A stretch of 64,000 bases of DNA, from positions 80,493,208 through 80,557,207 of the forward strand of contig NC_132911.1 of the NCBI RefSeq assembly GCF_047675955.1, in the 5' to 3' direction. The stretch comes from Chlorocebus sabaeus (lineage: Eukaryota > Chordata > Mammalia > Primates > Cercopithecidae). The position numbers were made by a program, and so were the translations under genes. Every line of letters starts with the position of its first letter. Within the stretch, counting starts at the first letter, position 1. This document shows, piece after piece, positions 12,419 to 23,632 of the stretch. The notes beneath the pieces are model-generated. The model saw only the letters and a program-made list of their open reading frames with translations. It made no database searches and was not told where the DNA came from.

Positions 12419-12479
12419 TCAATTGGATACTCAATCCTTCCATATAATAATACTGTGTTTCCCCAGGAGTCTAATTTTT

Positions 12480-14190
12480 ACGTTTCCCACACAATGACTA
12501 TTTTATGCCTTATATTTTCTCCTCAAACTTCCCACAAATTCTTCTGCCCTGTAAGACTTAGCTGTTGACATCAACTCATACTTCTTTGAGAAAACAGAAG
12601 AAAGTGCAAGTTCCTCAAGTTCCTACATCCAAAACTACAAACCAGTGTTTATCTGTACTTTGTGTCTCTCTTTGATGTTTCCCTCTAGCATTATTAAGAA
12701 TTTTGATCATGCAGTTATCAAACTTTCTTTGTTACTATTAGATTTGCATAAGCATATTATCATGTGCTAAGATTTTTCATTAAACATTAACACCTCCCTT
12801 GACACTACATTTCTTTCCAGGCGCCACTCCACCACGTTGCTACTCCTTTTACAGAAACTTCTAAAATTATTTGATTAAATGTAATGTTTCTATTTCCTTG
12901 CCTCCCATTTTCTCTTTTTTCTATCTCTTCTATCTACTCTCACCTCCTATTATCTATGTTATTTACCTCTAACTTCACTGAAACTGCATTTGTCAAGGTC
13001 TTCATCACATCCCAATTGCCAAATCCAATAGCCTTTTGGTTCTCATCCTATTCTGTCTGGTTAAGCTGATGTTTTCCCTCATTTTAAAAATACTTCCTGT
13101 TGCCTCCCATATGTCTCCTCAAACTACATGTTTTTACAATCCTCATTGGCCAGTCCTTGCTTTCCTTCACCAACTCTTTCTCTTGCAACCCCTAAATGCT
13201 GAGTTTCTACCTGCTCAGTGCTGAACCCTCTTTTAATCTTTTTTCTGTCTCTCTCCCAAAATACTCTCATATATTGACAAGGCTTGAAATGCCATCTCTG
13301 TGCTTATGAGTCTCATAGTGATTTCTCTAACTCAGACCTTTTCTCATATATGACTATTCTGCACTCCACCTAAAGATCTTACATTCACTTTTAATATAAC
13401 ATGGCAATATGGAAATCGTGAAACTTTCCTAAATCTTTTTCCCCCTAACTTATCGCTATGAAGTAGCACAATCACTTCATCCGTGCTCAAACCAGAAAAT
13501 TGAGGGACAGTTTTAATTCTGCTCCCTAATTCTTACCTTGACCTCTAATCCATAAGTGGATCTTATCTGTTCTACCTCTAATGTATATTTTGAATTGTCC
13601 TCTTTTCTCTATCTCTGGTACTACCTTAATTAAAGCCACAATAATGTTTTATATGATTACCATAATAATGTGTTTCAGCGTGCTTCTACCCTTAAAATGT
13701 CATCATATACTTTTCTCCTCCTGGATATCCACAGTCCACCACTACTTACCTATTAGCTATTTCTAGACCACATCAGGCTCTTTTCTGCCTCAAAAACTGT
13801 GTATTTGTTATTCCTTCTATGTGAAAAATTCTTCCCATGCCTCTTCATGTGATTAGCCTCTTCTCTTTCTTCACACCTCTGCTTAAATATTACATAGTCA
13901 AAGAGGACCTCCCTGGGTATTTTGTGTAAAATATCCCTTCCCTACTGGACTTTCTCTTGATAGCCCTTCCTTCTCCTCTGCCTCTAGTGCTTTCAAAATC
14001 ATAATTTTGTTTATGTATTCATTTACTGTTTAATTTTTTAATATCACTAGCTAGGATGGTAACTCTCATGAGGGTAAAAGGAAAAGTATGTTTATCTTCT
14101 TTACCTTTTCATTTTTAACTCTGGCACAGTGACTGGCAGATATTAGATGCTCAATAAATATTTGTTGAATGAAGGTAATTTTCACTTAAT
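12480..14190 (+). mobile_element. L2 LINE, long sense copy
   Basis: Collinear with the L2 3' half. Recognisable blocks in order: 'catcaactcatacttctttgagaaaa', 'ccaggcgccactccacca', 'cactgaaactgcatttgtcaaggtc', 'attgccaaatccaatagcc', a 'gctcaaaccagaaaattgagg' block, 'gaggacctccctgggt', and the 3' end 'gatgctcaataaatatttgttgaatga' near 14146-14174. About 1.7 kb, long for an L2 in primate DNA. The plus-strand frames at 12884-13766 are decayed L2 ORF2, broken by stops. Confidence 0.88.
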
Positions 14191-14798
14191 ACTTTTTAAT
14201 CACTGTGAAATTACCTAGTTTCCCAGTACATACATTAGTACAACTGGTTTATTTAATCTTTGTGAGACAATTTCTAAGGCTGTTAAATTTTATTTTATGT
14301 ATTTGGTTTGTTGAAATCCTGACAATATAATAAAAGCCACTCATTGGATGTTCACTTTTTCCAAAGTGTGATCTGAATTCCATAATTTTTTTCTTTGAAG
14401 TCATTAATATAATTTTTGAGCTGGGAAGGCCCAAGACAGAATCTTTGTAGAGGAAGGCTGCCAATTTAAACATTCACCTCAAAACTGCCACCATAGTGTT
14501 TGGGTCTCTCTAGCTTCTACACTGGGATTCCTGACCTATTTTCTCAGATGTTTCATGCTGTTCTGGTACATCATCCTTTGGTTCCCCAGTGGGCTTGACT
14601 TGTTCTTAATGCACATGTACGAGGTACTACTAGTCATAACTTCCTTTTCATTTTGAGGTGAATCAATGGATTTTTAGTAATCTTTCCAGAATAGTGCCAG
14701 AAAGTAACATCTAGTTATTCACTAGAATGACTAGAATGTACCTTTCCACTTCTCAACATTCAGACATTCAATGAGAAAACTGAAGAAAGGACAGTTTG
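14191..14798. other. Unique sequence
   Basis: Nothing recognised. The 74-codon minus-strand frame at 14249-14473 has no family resemblance. Confidence 0.45.
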
Positions 14799-15149
14799 GT
14801 AGTCTGTCCTTGTGTTGCTATAAAAAATACCTAAGGCTGAGTAATTTATAAAGAAAGGCAGTTTCATTGGCTACTGTTCTACAGGCTGTTTGGACAAGCA
14901 TGACATTGGCTTCTGAGGAGGCCTTAGAGATTTATTTACTCATGGTGGAAGGTGAAGCAGGGATGTCACATCATGAGTGCAGGGGCAAGAGAGAAAGGAG
15001 GGAGGTGCCATCCACTATTGTGAGGACAGTACCAAGTCATGAGACATCCATCTCCATGACCCAAATATCTCCTACCAGTCCCCACCCTAAAGACTGGGGA
15101 TTATAATTCAACATGAGATTTTGAGGGAACACACATCCAAACTATATCA
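14799..15149 (-). mobile_element. 3' LTR of the MST element
   Basis: About 350 bp from 'tggtagtctgtccttgtg' to 'catccaaactatatca'. It differs substantially from the 5' LTR by substitutions and small deletions, as expected for an old insertion. Confidence 0.85.
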
Positions 15150-15162
15150 TTCTTCCTCTGCA
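15150..15162 (-). other. Polypurine tract of the MST element
   Basis: The plus strand reads 'ttcttcctctgca', so the element strand is purine-rich (GAGGAAGAA) directly before the 3' LTR, where plus-strand priming occurs. Confidence 0.6.
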
Positions 15163-16765
15163 CTGCCCCCCCACCAAAATCTCATGCCCTCCTCACATTG
15201 CAAAATACAATCATGCCTTCCTAACAGTTCGCCAAAGTCTTAACTCATTCCAGCATTAACTAAAAAATCCCAAGTCTAGAGTCTGATCTGGAGATGAATT
15301 TCTTCCACCTATGAGCCTGTGAGATTTTTTAAAAAGTTATTTACATCCAAGATATAATAGTAGTGCAGGCCTTGGGTATGCATTCTCATTTCAAAAGAGA
15401 GAAATTGACTGAAAGAAGGGGTACAGCTCCCATGCAAGTCTGAAATCCAGCAGGGCAGTCATTTCCTAAAGCTCAAAAGTAATCTCCTTTGACTGCATGT
15501 CCCACATCTAGAGCACACTGGTGCAAAGTGTGGGCTCCCTAGACCCTGGGATGCTCCACCTCTATGGCTTTGCAGGCTGCAGCCCACTTCACTGTGCCCA
15601 TGAGTTGAAGTTGAGTGCCTGTGGCTTTTCCAGGCATGGGATGCAAGCTACCAGTGGGTCCACCATTCTGTGGTCTGGATGGTGGTGGCCCCATTCCCAT
15701 GCTCCACTATGCAGTGTGCTGGTGCTGAGTCTGTGTTGAGACTCCGATCCCACATTATCCCTCTGCACTGGCCTAGTGAAGGTTTTCTGTAAGGTCTCTG
15801 CCTCTGTGACAGGCTTCTACTTGGGTATCCAGGCTTTCTGATACATCCACTAAAATCTAGATGGAAGCCAACAAGCCACCTTCTCTTGTGTTCTGTGCAC
15901 CTGTAGGTTTAAGCCCATGTGGAAGCTACCAAGGCTTATGGCTTGCGCTCTCCAAAGTGGCAGTCTGGGCCGTATCTGGGTACCTTTTAGCCATAGCTGG
16001 ACTTGGAGCAGCAGGGAGATGGGGGGGCAGCATCCTGGGATAGCACAGGGCTTTAGCATGCTTGGTCTGGCCCATGAAACTATTATTCCCTTTTTGGTCT
16101 CTGGGCCTGTGATAGAAGGAGCTGCCTTATGGATCTCTCAAAATGCCTTCAAGTTCTTTTGTCCATTGCCTTGGCTATCAGAACCTGGCTCTCTTTTAGC
16201 ATGCAGATCTCTAGAAAGTGGTTGATCTGCAGCCTGCTTGGGTTCTTCCCCTGAAAATAGGCTTTTATTTTCTGATACATTGGGAGGATGAAAATTTTCC
16301 AAACTTTTACATTCTACTTTCCTTTTAAATATAAGTCCCAACTTTAAGTAATTTTTTGTTCCTGCATTTGAGCGTAGGCTGTTAGAAGCAGCCAAGCCAC
16401 ATCTTGAAAGCTTTGTTGCCTAGAAATTCCATCTTTCATATATGCTAAGTCATCACTCCTAAGTTCACACTTCCACGGATCCCTAGGTTATTAGCACAAT
16501 GCAGCAAAATTCGTTGCTAAGGCGTAATAAGTGTGACCTTTGCTCCAGTTCCCAATAAGTTTCTAATTTCTGAGACCTTGTCAGCCTGGCCTTCATTGTC
16601 CATATCAGTGTCAGCATTTCAGTCAAACCGTTTAACCAGTATCCAAGAAATTTCAAATCTTCCTTTATCTTCCTATCTTATTCTGAGCCCTGTCAACTTT
16701 TCAACCTCTGACTGTTACACAGTTTCAAAGCTATTTCCACAATTTCAGGTATCTTTATAGCAACA

Positions 16766-16782
16766 CGCTATTCCTGGTACCA
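16766..16782 (-). other. Primer-binding site, tRNA-Leu type
   Basis: The plus strand carries 'cgctattcctggtacca', which matches the 3' end of tRNA-Leu(TAA) including CCA, apart from one or two changes. It lies a few bases inside the 5' LTR border, the expected place. ERVL-class elements are named for leucine tRNA priming. Confidence 0.7.
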
Positions 16783-16788
16783 ATTTTC

Positions 16789-17194
16789 TGAGTTAGTCTG
16801 TTCTTATGTTGCTATAAAGAAATACTGGAGGTAGGTTAATTTACAAATAAAAGAGGTTTAATTGGCTCATGGTTCTGTAGACTGTACAAACATAATTCCA
16901 GCATCTGCTCAGCTTCTGTGGAGACCTCAAGGAGAATTTGCTTATGACAGAAAGCAAAGCAGAAGCAGGCATATTACATGACGAGAGTGGGAGCAAGAGA
17001 GAGAGAGGGAAAATGTGCCACACATTTTTAAACAAATAGATCTCACGTGAACTTGCTCACTATTAAGAGAAGAACACCAAGCCATGAAGGATCTTCCCCC
17101 ACAACTCAAATATCTCCCACCAGTCCCCGCCTCTAACATTGGGAATTACATTTCAACATGCAATTTAGAGGTGGCAAAAATCCAAATTATATCA
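16789..17194 (-). mobile_element. 5' LTR of the MST element
   Basis: About 406 bp, near the usual MST length. Carries 'gttagtctgttcttatgttgc', 'gagcaagagagagagaggg' and 'tctcccaccagtccccgcc', and ends 'aaattatatca'. Confidence 0.87.
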
Positions 17195-17231
17195 AGCAGA
17201 AATAGCTTCACATTATAATTAAATAATAAAT

Positions 17232-17954
17232 TTGGCCTTGGCAATTATTTTTTGGCTATCACACCAAAAGTTCAGGTAGCAAAAGCAAAAATAAATAAAT
17301 GGGACTGCATCAAAATAAAAAGCTTCCACATAACAAAGGAAACAATCTATAAAGTGAAAATAAATCCCATAGACTGGGAGAAAATATTTGCATGCCATAT
17401 ATCTGATAAAATGTTAATATCCAAAATATACAAGAAACTCATATAATTCAATAGCAAACAAAATGAAAATAAGTAACCTGATAAGAAAATAGACAGAATA
17501 CCTAAATGAACATTTCCCAAAGAAGACATAAAAGTGGCGAAGAGATACATGAAAAGGTGCCTAGCATCACTAATCATCAGGAAAACACAAATCTAAACCA
17601 CAATGAAATGTCAATATCACCTCGCATTTGTTAGAATGGCTGTTATCAAAAAGATAAGCTAGAAGTGTTGGCCAAAGTGTGGAGAAAAGGGAACCCTTAT
17701 ACACCTACAACAACATTCTGTTGGTGGGAATGTAATTTGATATAGTCATTATGAAAAACAGTATCGAAGCTCTTCAAAACAATAGGGAGTGGACCACCAT
17801 ATGACCCAACCATACCTCTTCTGGGTATATACCCACATGAAATGAAATCAGCACTACATAGAGATATTTGTGCTGTTATGTTTGCTGCAGCATTATTCAC
17901 AATAGTCAAGATGTGAAATCAACCTAAGTATCTGTTGATAGATGAATAAAGAAA

Positions 17955-17990
<36 letters not shown>

Positions 17991-18480
17991 AGACACACAC
18001 AATGGAATGTTGTTCAGTCTTTTAAAAAGTAGATCCTGTCATTTGCAAAAACATAGACAAAACTAGAGGACATTATGCTAAGTGAAATAAGACAGACATT
18101 GAAAGAAAAATACTACATGATTTCACTTACATATTAATATTCTGTAAGTTGAATATGTAGAAACAGAGAGCAGAATGGTGGTTACCAGGAGTTAAGGGGG
18201 AAGAAAAATGAGGAGATATAGGTCAAAAGGTACAAAGTTGTAGTTATATAGAATGAATAGGTCTAAAGATCTACTGTATGACCTAAGGGCTATAGTTAAG
18301 GATTATTGTATTTCATACTGAAATCTACTAAAAGAGTACTGTTTAAGTGTTCTTACCACACATTAAAAAAAGGGTAACTATGTGAAGTGATGTATATGAT
18401 AATTTGCTTGATTGTAGTGATCATTTCACTATATATCAAAACCTCATATTGTGCAACTCAAATATATACATTAAAAAGTG
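17232..18480 (+). mobile_element. L1 (L1MA-like) 3' end
   Basis: Begins inside L1 ORF2 ('ggctatcacaccaaaagtt', 'aaatgggactgcatcaaa', 'gggagaaaatatttgcatgcc', 'catcactaatcatcagg', 'ttctgggtatatacccac') and runs through 'gacattatgctaagtgaaataag' into the L1MA-type 3' UTR ('ggtggttaccaggagtt', 'taactatgtgaagtgatg'). ORF2 carries many stops and small deletions. It adjoins the MST element on its left. Confidence 0.9.
17956..17986. repeat. (CA)n microsatellite inside L1
   Basis: About 15 CA units where the L1 consensus has a short 'tatatata'-like tract, so it grew inside the inserted L1. Confidence 0.93.
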
Positions 18481-18520
18481 CCAAATTTATAGAAAATAAA
18501 GAGACTAGAGATCATCTATG

Positions 18521-18832
18521 CAACTTCTTGCTTTTTTTGTCAGATGGAGTCTCACTCTGTAGCCAGACTGGAGGGCAGTGACACGATCTTGGCTCACTGC
18601 AACCTCTACCTCCTGGATTCAAACTCTTCTCCTGCCTTGGCCTCCTGAGTAGTTGAATTACAGGCGCATGCCACCACACCCGGCTAATTTTTGTATTTTT
18701 AGTAAAGATGGGGTTTCACCATGTTGGCCAGGATGGTCTCGATCTCCTGACTTCGTGATCCACCCACCTCAGCCCCCCAAAGTGCTGGGATTACAGGCAT
18801 GAGCCACTGCACCTGTCCAACTTCTTGCTTTT
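18521..18832 (-). mobile_element. Alu, antisense, with 15-bp target duplication
   Basis: Alu body 18536-18817, oriented antisense ('agatggagtctcactctg', 'ggctcactgcaacctctacc', 'gtatttttagtaaagatgggg', 'ctgggattacaggcatgagcc'). Perfect direct repeat CAACTTCTTGCTTTT at 18521-18535 and 18818-18832. It inserted just beyond the L1 3' end. Confidence 0.97.
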
Positions 18833-19141
18833 CTAACACACAGCGTTAATAGTGTCAGGTAGATTAAGAAATGTTTAAATATATTTTTGGAAAATTCCAT
18901 ATTTCCCCTTAGGAATTCATTTTAACTCTTAACGAACCTCACAGTTAAAAGTTCTACTTTATATCAAGCTTAACTCCTCATGCTGACATAAACTGTGAGT
19001 CTAATTTTACGTGTTTTTTTTTTTTTTTTCCTCAGTCGTAACATGGCAAGCATACTACAAGGCTTATTTTGACAAACCAAAGTCTTGCTTAAATGTAAAG
19101 CACCAGAGCAATTACAAAAGGCTAAATATTTTTATGCTTAG
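18833..19141. other. Unique sequence with poly-T tract
   Basis: A run of about 17 T at 19013-19029. No Alu or other repeat body is attached. Confidence 0.5.
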
Positions 19142-19492
19142 TGTATTAGCCAGCTTGGGCTGCTATAACAAAGTATCCTAAACTAGAAAACTTAAAAAAC
19201 AGACATTTATATTTCACAATTTTGGAGTTTGAAAGTCCAAAATCAGGGTGCCAGCATAGTTGAAGTCCTGTTCTTGGTTTGCAGACAGCCATCTTATTGC
19301 TGTATCTTCACATGGAGAAAGGACAGCTAGACAGTTCTCTGGCTTCTTATAAAGGCGCTAATCCCATTCATGAAGGCTCCACTCTCATGACCTAATTACT
19401 TCCTAAAGGCCCTGCTTCCAAATGCCATCACATTAGGATTAGGTTTCAACATGTGGATTTTGGGTGGACACAAGTATTCAGTCCCCAGTACT
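19142..19492 (-). mobile_element. MLT1 LTR (ERVL-MaLR), antisense
   Basis: Reverse complement of an MLT1 LTR: 'gggctgctataacaaagtat', 'cagacatttatatttcac', 'gcttcttataaaggcgctaatcc', 'gacctaattacttcc' and 'gggtggacacaagtattcagtcc'. Near full length, solo, with no internal region. Confidence 0.88.
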
Positions 19493-20516
19493 TCACAACT
19501 GTGGTATTATTATTTTCATTTACTATCCTGTGCCTTTAGACTAAACAATCTCAGTTTCTTAACATATCTTTTTTATCCTTAATTACAACTTTGAATTACA
19601 CATTCATGATTGTCACTCCATTAGGAATCCCTGTTCATAGGAAGGCTGAATTAGAAATACATTCATGTTACTACTTTCAAAAATTGAAAAATAAAATTCT
19701 AAAACTACTGATTATAAAAGTTACAAATGTTAATACCCTAAGTCCTGGGACCACAGCGGTGAGGTAGCAACTCTCTCCCTTTTCCAGCCAAATGGCAATT
19801 ATAATTCTATAAAACAAAAGCTCTGACCCTATACAGTTTCCTCCAACCCACAGCTACTTGAATAGCTCCAACAGAGTTGTGGAATCACATGAGCTTTGCA
19901 CTCTCCCTCATTCATTACATTTATAGTCTAATACCTCTTTCAGAGAACCTAGATAACACTGTGATAGACATTATGGAAATACTAAGCCATATTTGTCAGG
20001 TGTCGTGGAAACATTCAAGAAATTACCAATAACTTTAGAGTCAGTGGCAGAAGAAGAAAAAGCACTGTGGCTTTTAAAAATAATGTTTTTAAAAGATCAC
20101 ATTACGTCTATGAAAAATGGAATTGTGTCTACAAACACATTCCAGAACTTAAAGGTTTATTATGCAAGGTATCACGCAAAAGTACATATTTATTGAGGTT
20201 TGTATAAGGAATTGGTCACTTACATTTGACATGTTCTTATATAATGCATTGTGAGTCATGGAAGAATATTTTATTAAGAAAATATAGGAGGAAATAAGAC
20301 AATTTTATTTTTAATAACAATTTTTTGAAACCAGGATATTTGATTATTTTCATTTAAGTTCTATGGCTCCTGATGGGTAATTGAAGTAAGAAGTATTTTA
20401 AAATTTAGTTTTGAGATTATTTCATTTTTATTTGCTGTCATTAGAAAGCCTATAATGAGAAAAAAAATGCAGACATTGGGTAGTTACTCTCAAAGAGATG
20501 TGCTAATGCCTAGCCA
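19493..20516. other. Unique sequence
   Basis: No gene or repeat recognised. The 67-codon frame at 19993-20196 has no features. Confidence 0.45.
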
Positions 20517-20864
20517 AGAAAATGCGATGTGGCCGGGCGCGGTGGCTCATGCCTGTAATCCTAGCACTTTGGGAGGCTGAAGCAGCCGAATGCCTGAGCT
20601 CAGGAGTTCAAGACCAGCCTGGGAAACACGGTGAAATCCCATCTCTACTAAAATACAGAAACAATTAGCGAGGCATGGCAGCGTGTGCCTGAAGTCAAAG
20701 CTACTCGGGAGGTTGAGGCAGGAGAATTGCTTGAACCCAGGAGGGGGAGGTTGCAAGGTTGCAGTAAGCCAAGATTGCGCCACTGCACACCAACCTGGGT
20801 GACAGAGAGAGACTCCATCTCTAAAAAAAAAAAAAAAAAAAAAAAGGAAAAGAAAATGTGATGT
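20517..20864 (+). mobile_element. Alu, sense, with target duplication
   Basis: Body about 20531-20846: 'ggccgggcgcggtggctcat', 'gcactttgggaggctgaag', 'ggagaattgcttgaaccc', 'gacagagagagactccatc', then a run of about 22 A. Target duplication AGAAAATG(C/T)GATGT at 20517-20530 and 20851-20864, one mismatch. The minus-strand frames at 20547-20917 are Alu antisense. Confidence 0.96.
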
Positions 20865-21404
20865 TGCATAATAAAATATCTTCTTGAGATTTGGGCACCT
20901 GGTTGATAAATACACATATACTTATGTATACGTGTAACTGTAAATGTGTGTATGTATATATGAATACATCAGTAGTTTTGTGAAACAAATAATTGGATGC
21001 ATTTTGGAAATAAAATATAAATTGCAGATTTGTTTCAGAGCTTAGGATAACAAAACATAGATACAGATTTTATTTAATCTTGATTTTCTATTTTTTCTTC
21101 ATCGTATCTTTTCTTAATGGAGGGTTTCAAAAAAACCAATAGATCATTTTAATTGGAATGTCTCAGCCTTAGATTACTGTCAGAAAATAGCTAGTAAAGC
21201 ATACCGTATGAAATTCTTTAACAGCAAATGATTATTTGTTTGAAATAAGTAGGTTATTGTTTTTAATAGTATTTAGCGATTAAAAGTTGCTCCAGAACAA
21301 CTTGTATCTGTGCTCACTCAGCAAAAAAATAAAACTCCATAGTGTCACTGAGAAGCTGTCACTGTTATTGGCATTAACATGATGTAGATGCAATAAAGAT
21401 AACC
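20865..21404. other. Unique AT-rich sequence
   Basis: Nothing recognised. Confidence 0.45.
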
Positions 21405-21630
21405 ATTGTTTATTGAGCAACTAGTACATGTTAACCATTTTGCTAAGCATGTCACGTACTTCATGCTATTTAATTCCTGCACCAATCCTGCAAGTTACAT
21501 ACCATTGACAGAGGGCTTTGAAAATGTGGCTAAATTGACATAACAGTAAATATCAGAGGCAAGATGCTGACCAGGTCTGTTGGACAGTAAAGCCTGTGTT
21601 CTTAACTACTGCACTTTGCAGTCTTATTCT
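21405..21630 (-). mobile_element. MIR SINE, antisense
   Basis: 'tgtttattgagcaactagtacatg', 'taagcatgtcacgtacttcatg', 'atttaattcctgcaccaatcctgcaagt' follow the antisense MIR from its 3' end. The 5' half is seen in 'gttcttaactactgcactt'. Confidence 0.8.
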
Positions 21631-22544
21631 AAATGAGAATCAAACATTCACTCTCTACTTTGCCTGTGAAAGCAAGACTCACGTGTTATATATCTTTTTA
21701 TCTCAAAGGTCAAGCAAAGAGACTGGCCCATAACAGGTGCCTGTGAGCAAATGATAAAACGAGTACACCAGGGGCATCAACAACTAAAACTGGGATTTTA
21801 TTCTCCCTCTTAGCTCAAAAGGATATTATGTTGCTTGTGTTTCAGTGTAGACAAAAGGCGAACCTCTCTGTTCATGTTCCTGTATTCTCTCCAGAGGTCA
21901 GGAAGTGTGTGATTACCATCTTTACATGTTAACATCTATCAACATGATTATTGAGATCTCAGCAGCATTAACCTGGGCAAGTTTCAGCTCTTTCCTTCCA
22001 TATTTGCGATAAACTTGTACAAAGTGTGTAAGCAACTATTTAATAATATTGAGAACCTTCAGATTCCAATTTAACAAATTGCAACAGGAATGATACATGA
22101 AATTTTTTAATGATCATAAGACAGTTTGTAAACTTTGAATCCAAATTTGTACAAATCCCAATCAATGTATAAAGATGCAATTAAGAGTTGAAAGCCTACA
22201 GGAGCAAAGTTTTTACTCTTGTAAAAAACTTTGAATAAATTATCTGCTTTAAACTCTATCAAAAAATCCTCCTTCCTGTAACTAGAAGGAATTTAAGAAC
22301 TTTTGTCACAGGCTTGAATCAACACTGGTAATTATTCACATAACCAGCACATAAATATGGTAACATAGCAGTGAAACTTAGCACAAGCCCACGGTTCAAA
22401 TTTGAAGGGGGAAAAATATATGGCACAGCAATTTCTTAAACACAATTTTAATATAGTTCACTACACACCAAATATTGTTATTTTAATGCAGGACCTAATG
22501 TTCTACTAGAAGTAATGAGATACATTGTTTTTAATTATGATATT
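21631..22544. other. Unique sequence
   Basis: Nothing recognised. Confidence 0.45.
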
Positions 22545-22750
22545 ATGTTTATTGAGAAGCTTCCCTATGCCAGGATATTATCAAATTATCTTTAATCCTT
22601 AACAACACAGAAATATAAATATTGTTAACCTTGTTTTACAAAAGCAGGAGCTTTAGCTCAGTGAAATGTTGTTTTCTTTTAGAATCACATAGTCAAAATC
22701 AGGATTTGCACTCAGGATTATTACAAAGTCTATGTTCTTTTTTCTTTACA
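22545..22750 (-). mobile_element. MIR SINE, antisense
   Basis: 'tgtttattgagaagcttccctatgcc', 'tctttaatccttaacaaca', 'agaatcacatagtcaaaatcagg' are in antisense MIR order. Diverged. Confidence 0.72.
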
Positions 22751-22839
22751 TAACAAAACTCTTAACATAAAGTGCAAGCTCCTTGGGCAAAGATTGTAGA
22801 TCTATGTTGGGCAAAAGAATAGTAGCAGATACATGTATG

Positions 22840-22972
22840 ACTTCAGGGGTAAATCTCTTACAATTGTATGCAGAATAATATTTATGTATGGATACTTTCT
22901 TTCTTGAGGGTTCATAATAATTTTAACTAGATCCCAAAGGGTTCTGGGATTCAAAATATTGTAAGAACCCTT
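22840..22972 (+). mobile_element. Possible hAT-Charlie type DNA transposon remnant
   Basis: 'ttcttgagggttcataat', 'actagatcccaaagggttctggg' and the end 'aatattgtaagaacccttg' resemble the 3' end of old non-autonomous hAT elements with a '..gaaccc.tg' terminal repeat. No left terminus visible. Confidence 0.4.
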
Positions 22973-23248
22973 GATTTTCGCCTCACTACATCCTTGCTGT
23001 GGGACAGATAAACAACTTTCTCTACCTTGGCAAACAGTGGAAAACAATTTCAGAGTCATCACATACCTCAGGCTGTAATTGTAGCTAGGATTCAGGAGTC
23101 ATACTAAAAAAGGTGAAAGCTGCACCATGAAAAGTGAGCCGACAGAATGAGTTTTTAATGGTGAGAGCAGAAGAGACCGGGGGAACTAAGGCCAAGAAGT
23201 ATATGCAGGCAAAGATTAGAAATCCTTATAGCAGCAGGGGCAGTGAGT
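22973..23248. other. Unique sequence
   Basis: Nothing recognised. Confidence 0.4.
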
Positions 23249-23632
23249 GCTATGTCTTACATGTATGTGTCACTCCAAACTTCCTATGTTGGTTGGGCCT
23301 TTGAGAGGTGATTAATCATAAGGGTTCCACGCTAGTGAATGAGCCAAATGCTCTTATAAAACAGCAGAAGGGAACTAACTAGGCCTCTTGCCTTTCTGCT
23401 TCCTGCATGTGAGGACACAGCATTCACCTTTTTTGCTGTCTGGCAGAAGCCTTTACCACGGGTAACAAAAGCACCGTCTTGGAAGAAAAGAGCAGCCCTC
23501 ACCAGACACCAACTATACTAGCACCTCGATCTTAGACTTTCCAACTTCCAGAACTGTAAGGAATAACTTTCTGTTCTTATAATTTACCCAGTCTCGGGTA
23601 TTTTGTTATAGCAGCAGGAGCAAACTATGATA
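23249..23632 (+). mobile_element. 5' LTR of the MaLR element
   Basis: Carries 'gggcctttgagaggtgatt', 'gctcttataaaacagcag', 'atgtgaggacacagcattc' and the 3' end 'gcagcaggagcaaactatgata'. A stretch between 'cttcctatgttg' and 'gttgggcctt' is missing relative to the other LTR. Confidence 0.82.

Larger units (their letters stand above)
15150..16788 (-). mobile_element. MST/THE1-type internal region
   Basis: Recognised antisense blocks: 'gactgcatgtcccacatc', 'ctcatgccctcctcacattg', 'aagttcttttgtccattgcc' and the end 'ctggtaccaattttctgag'. MaLR internal regions derive from an ancestral gag-like region. No intact frame survives; the short frames at 15521-16395 on either strand are shadows. Confidence 0.85.
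14799..17194 (-). mobile_element. Full-length MST-type ERVL-MaLR element
   Basis: A complete non-autonomous LTR retrotransposon lying antisense: 3' LTR (14799-15149), internal region of about 1.64 kb (15150-16788) and 5' LTR (16789-17194). Both LTRs share the MST plan: 'gctataaa...aaatac', 'gtaatttataaa'-like, 'aggtttaattggctcatgg' in the right copy, 'caccagtccc', and an end near 'actatatca'/'attatatca'. The internal region is the non-coding-like MST/THE1 type; its frames are short and broken. Having both LTRs and the internal region is less common than the solo LTR state. Target duplication not clear. Confidence 0.88.

Noticed and set aside
16766..16782. Possible tRNA-Leu gene
   Set aside because: Only the 3'-end complement is present; it is the primer-binding site of the MaLR element, with no cloverleaf.
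20547..20917. Minus-strand frames of 122 and 89 codons
   Set aside because: Alu antisense translations reading through the poly-T.
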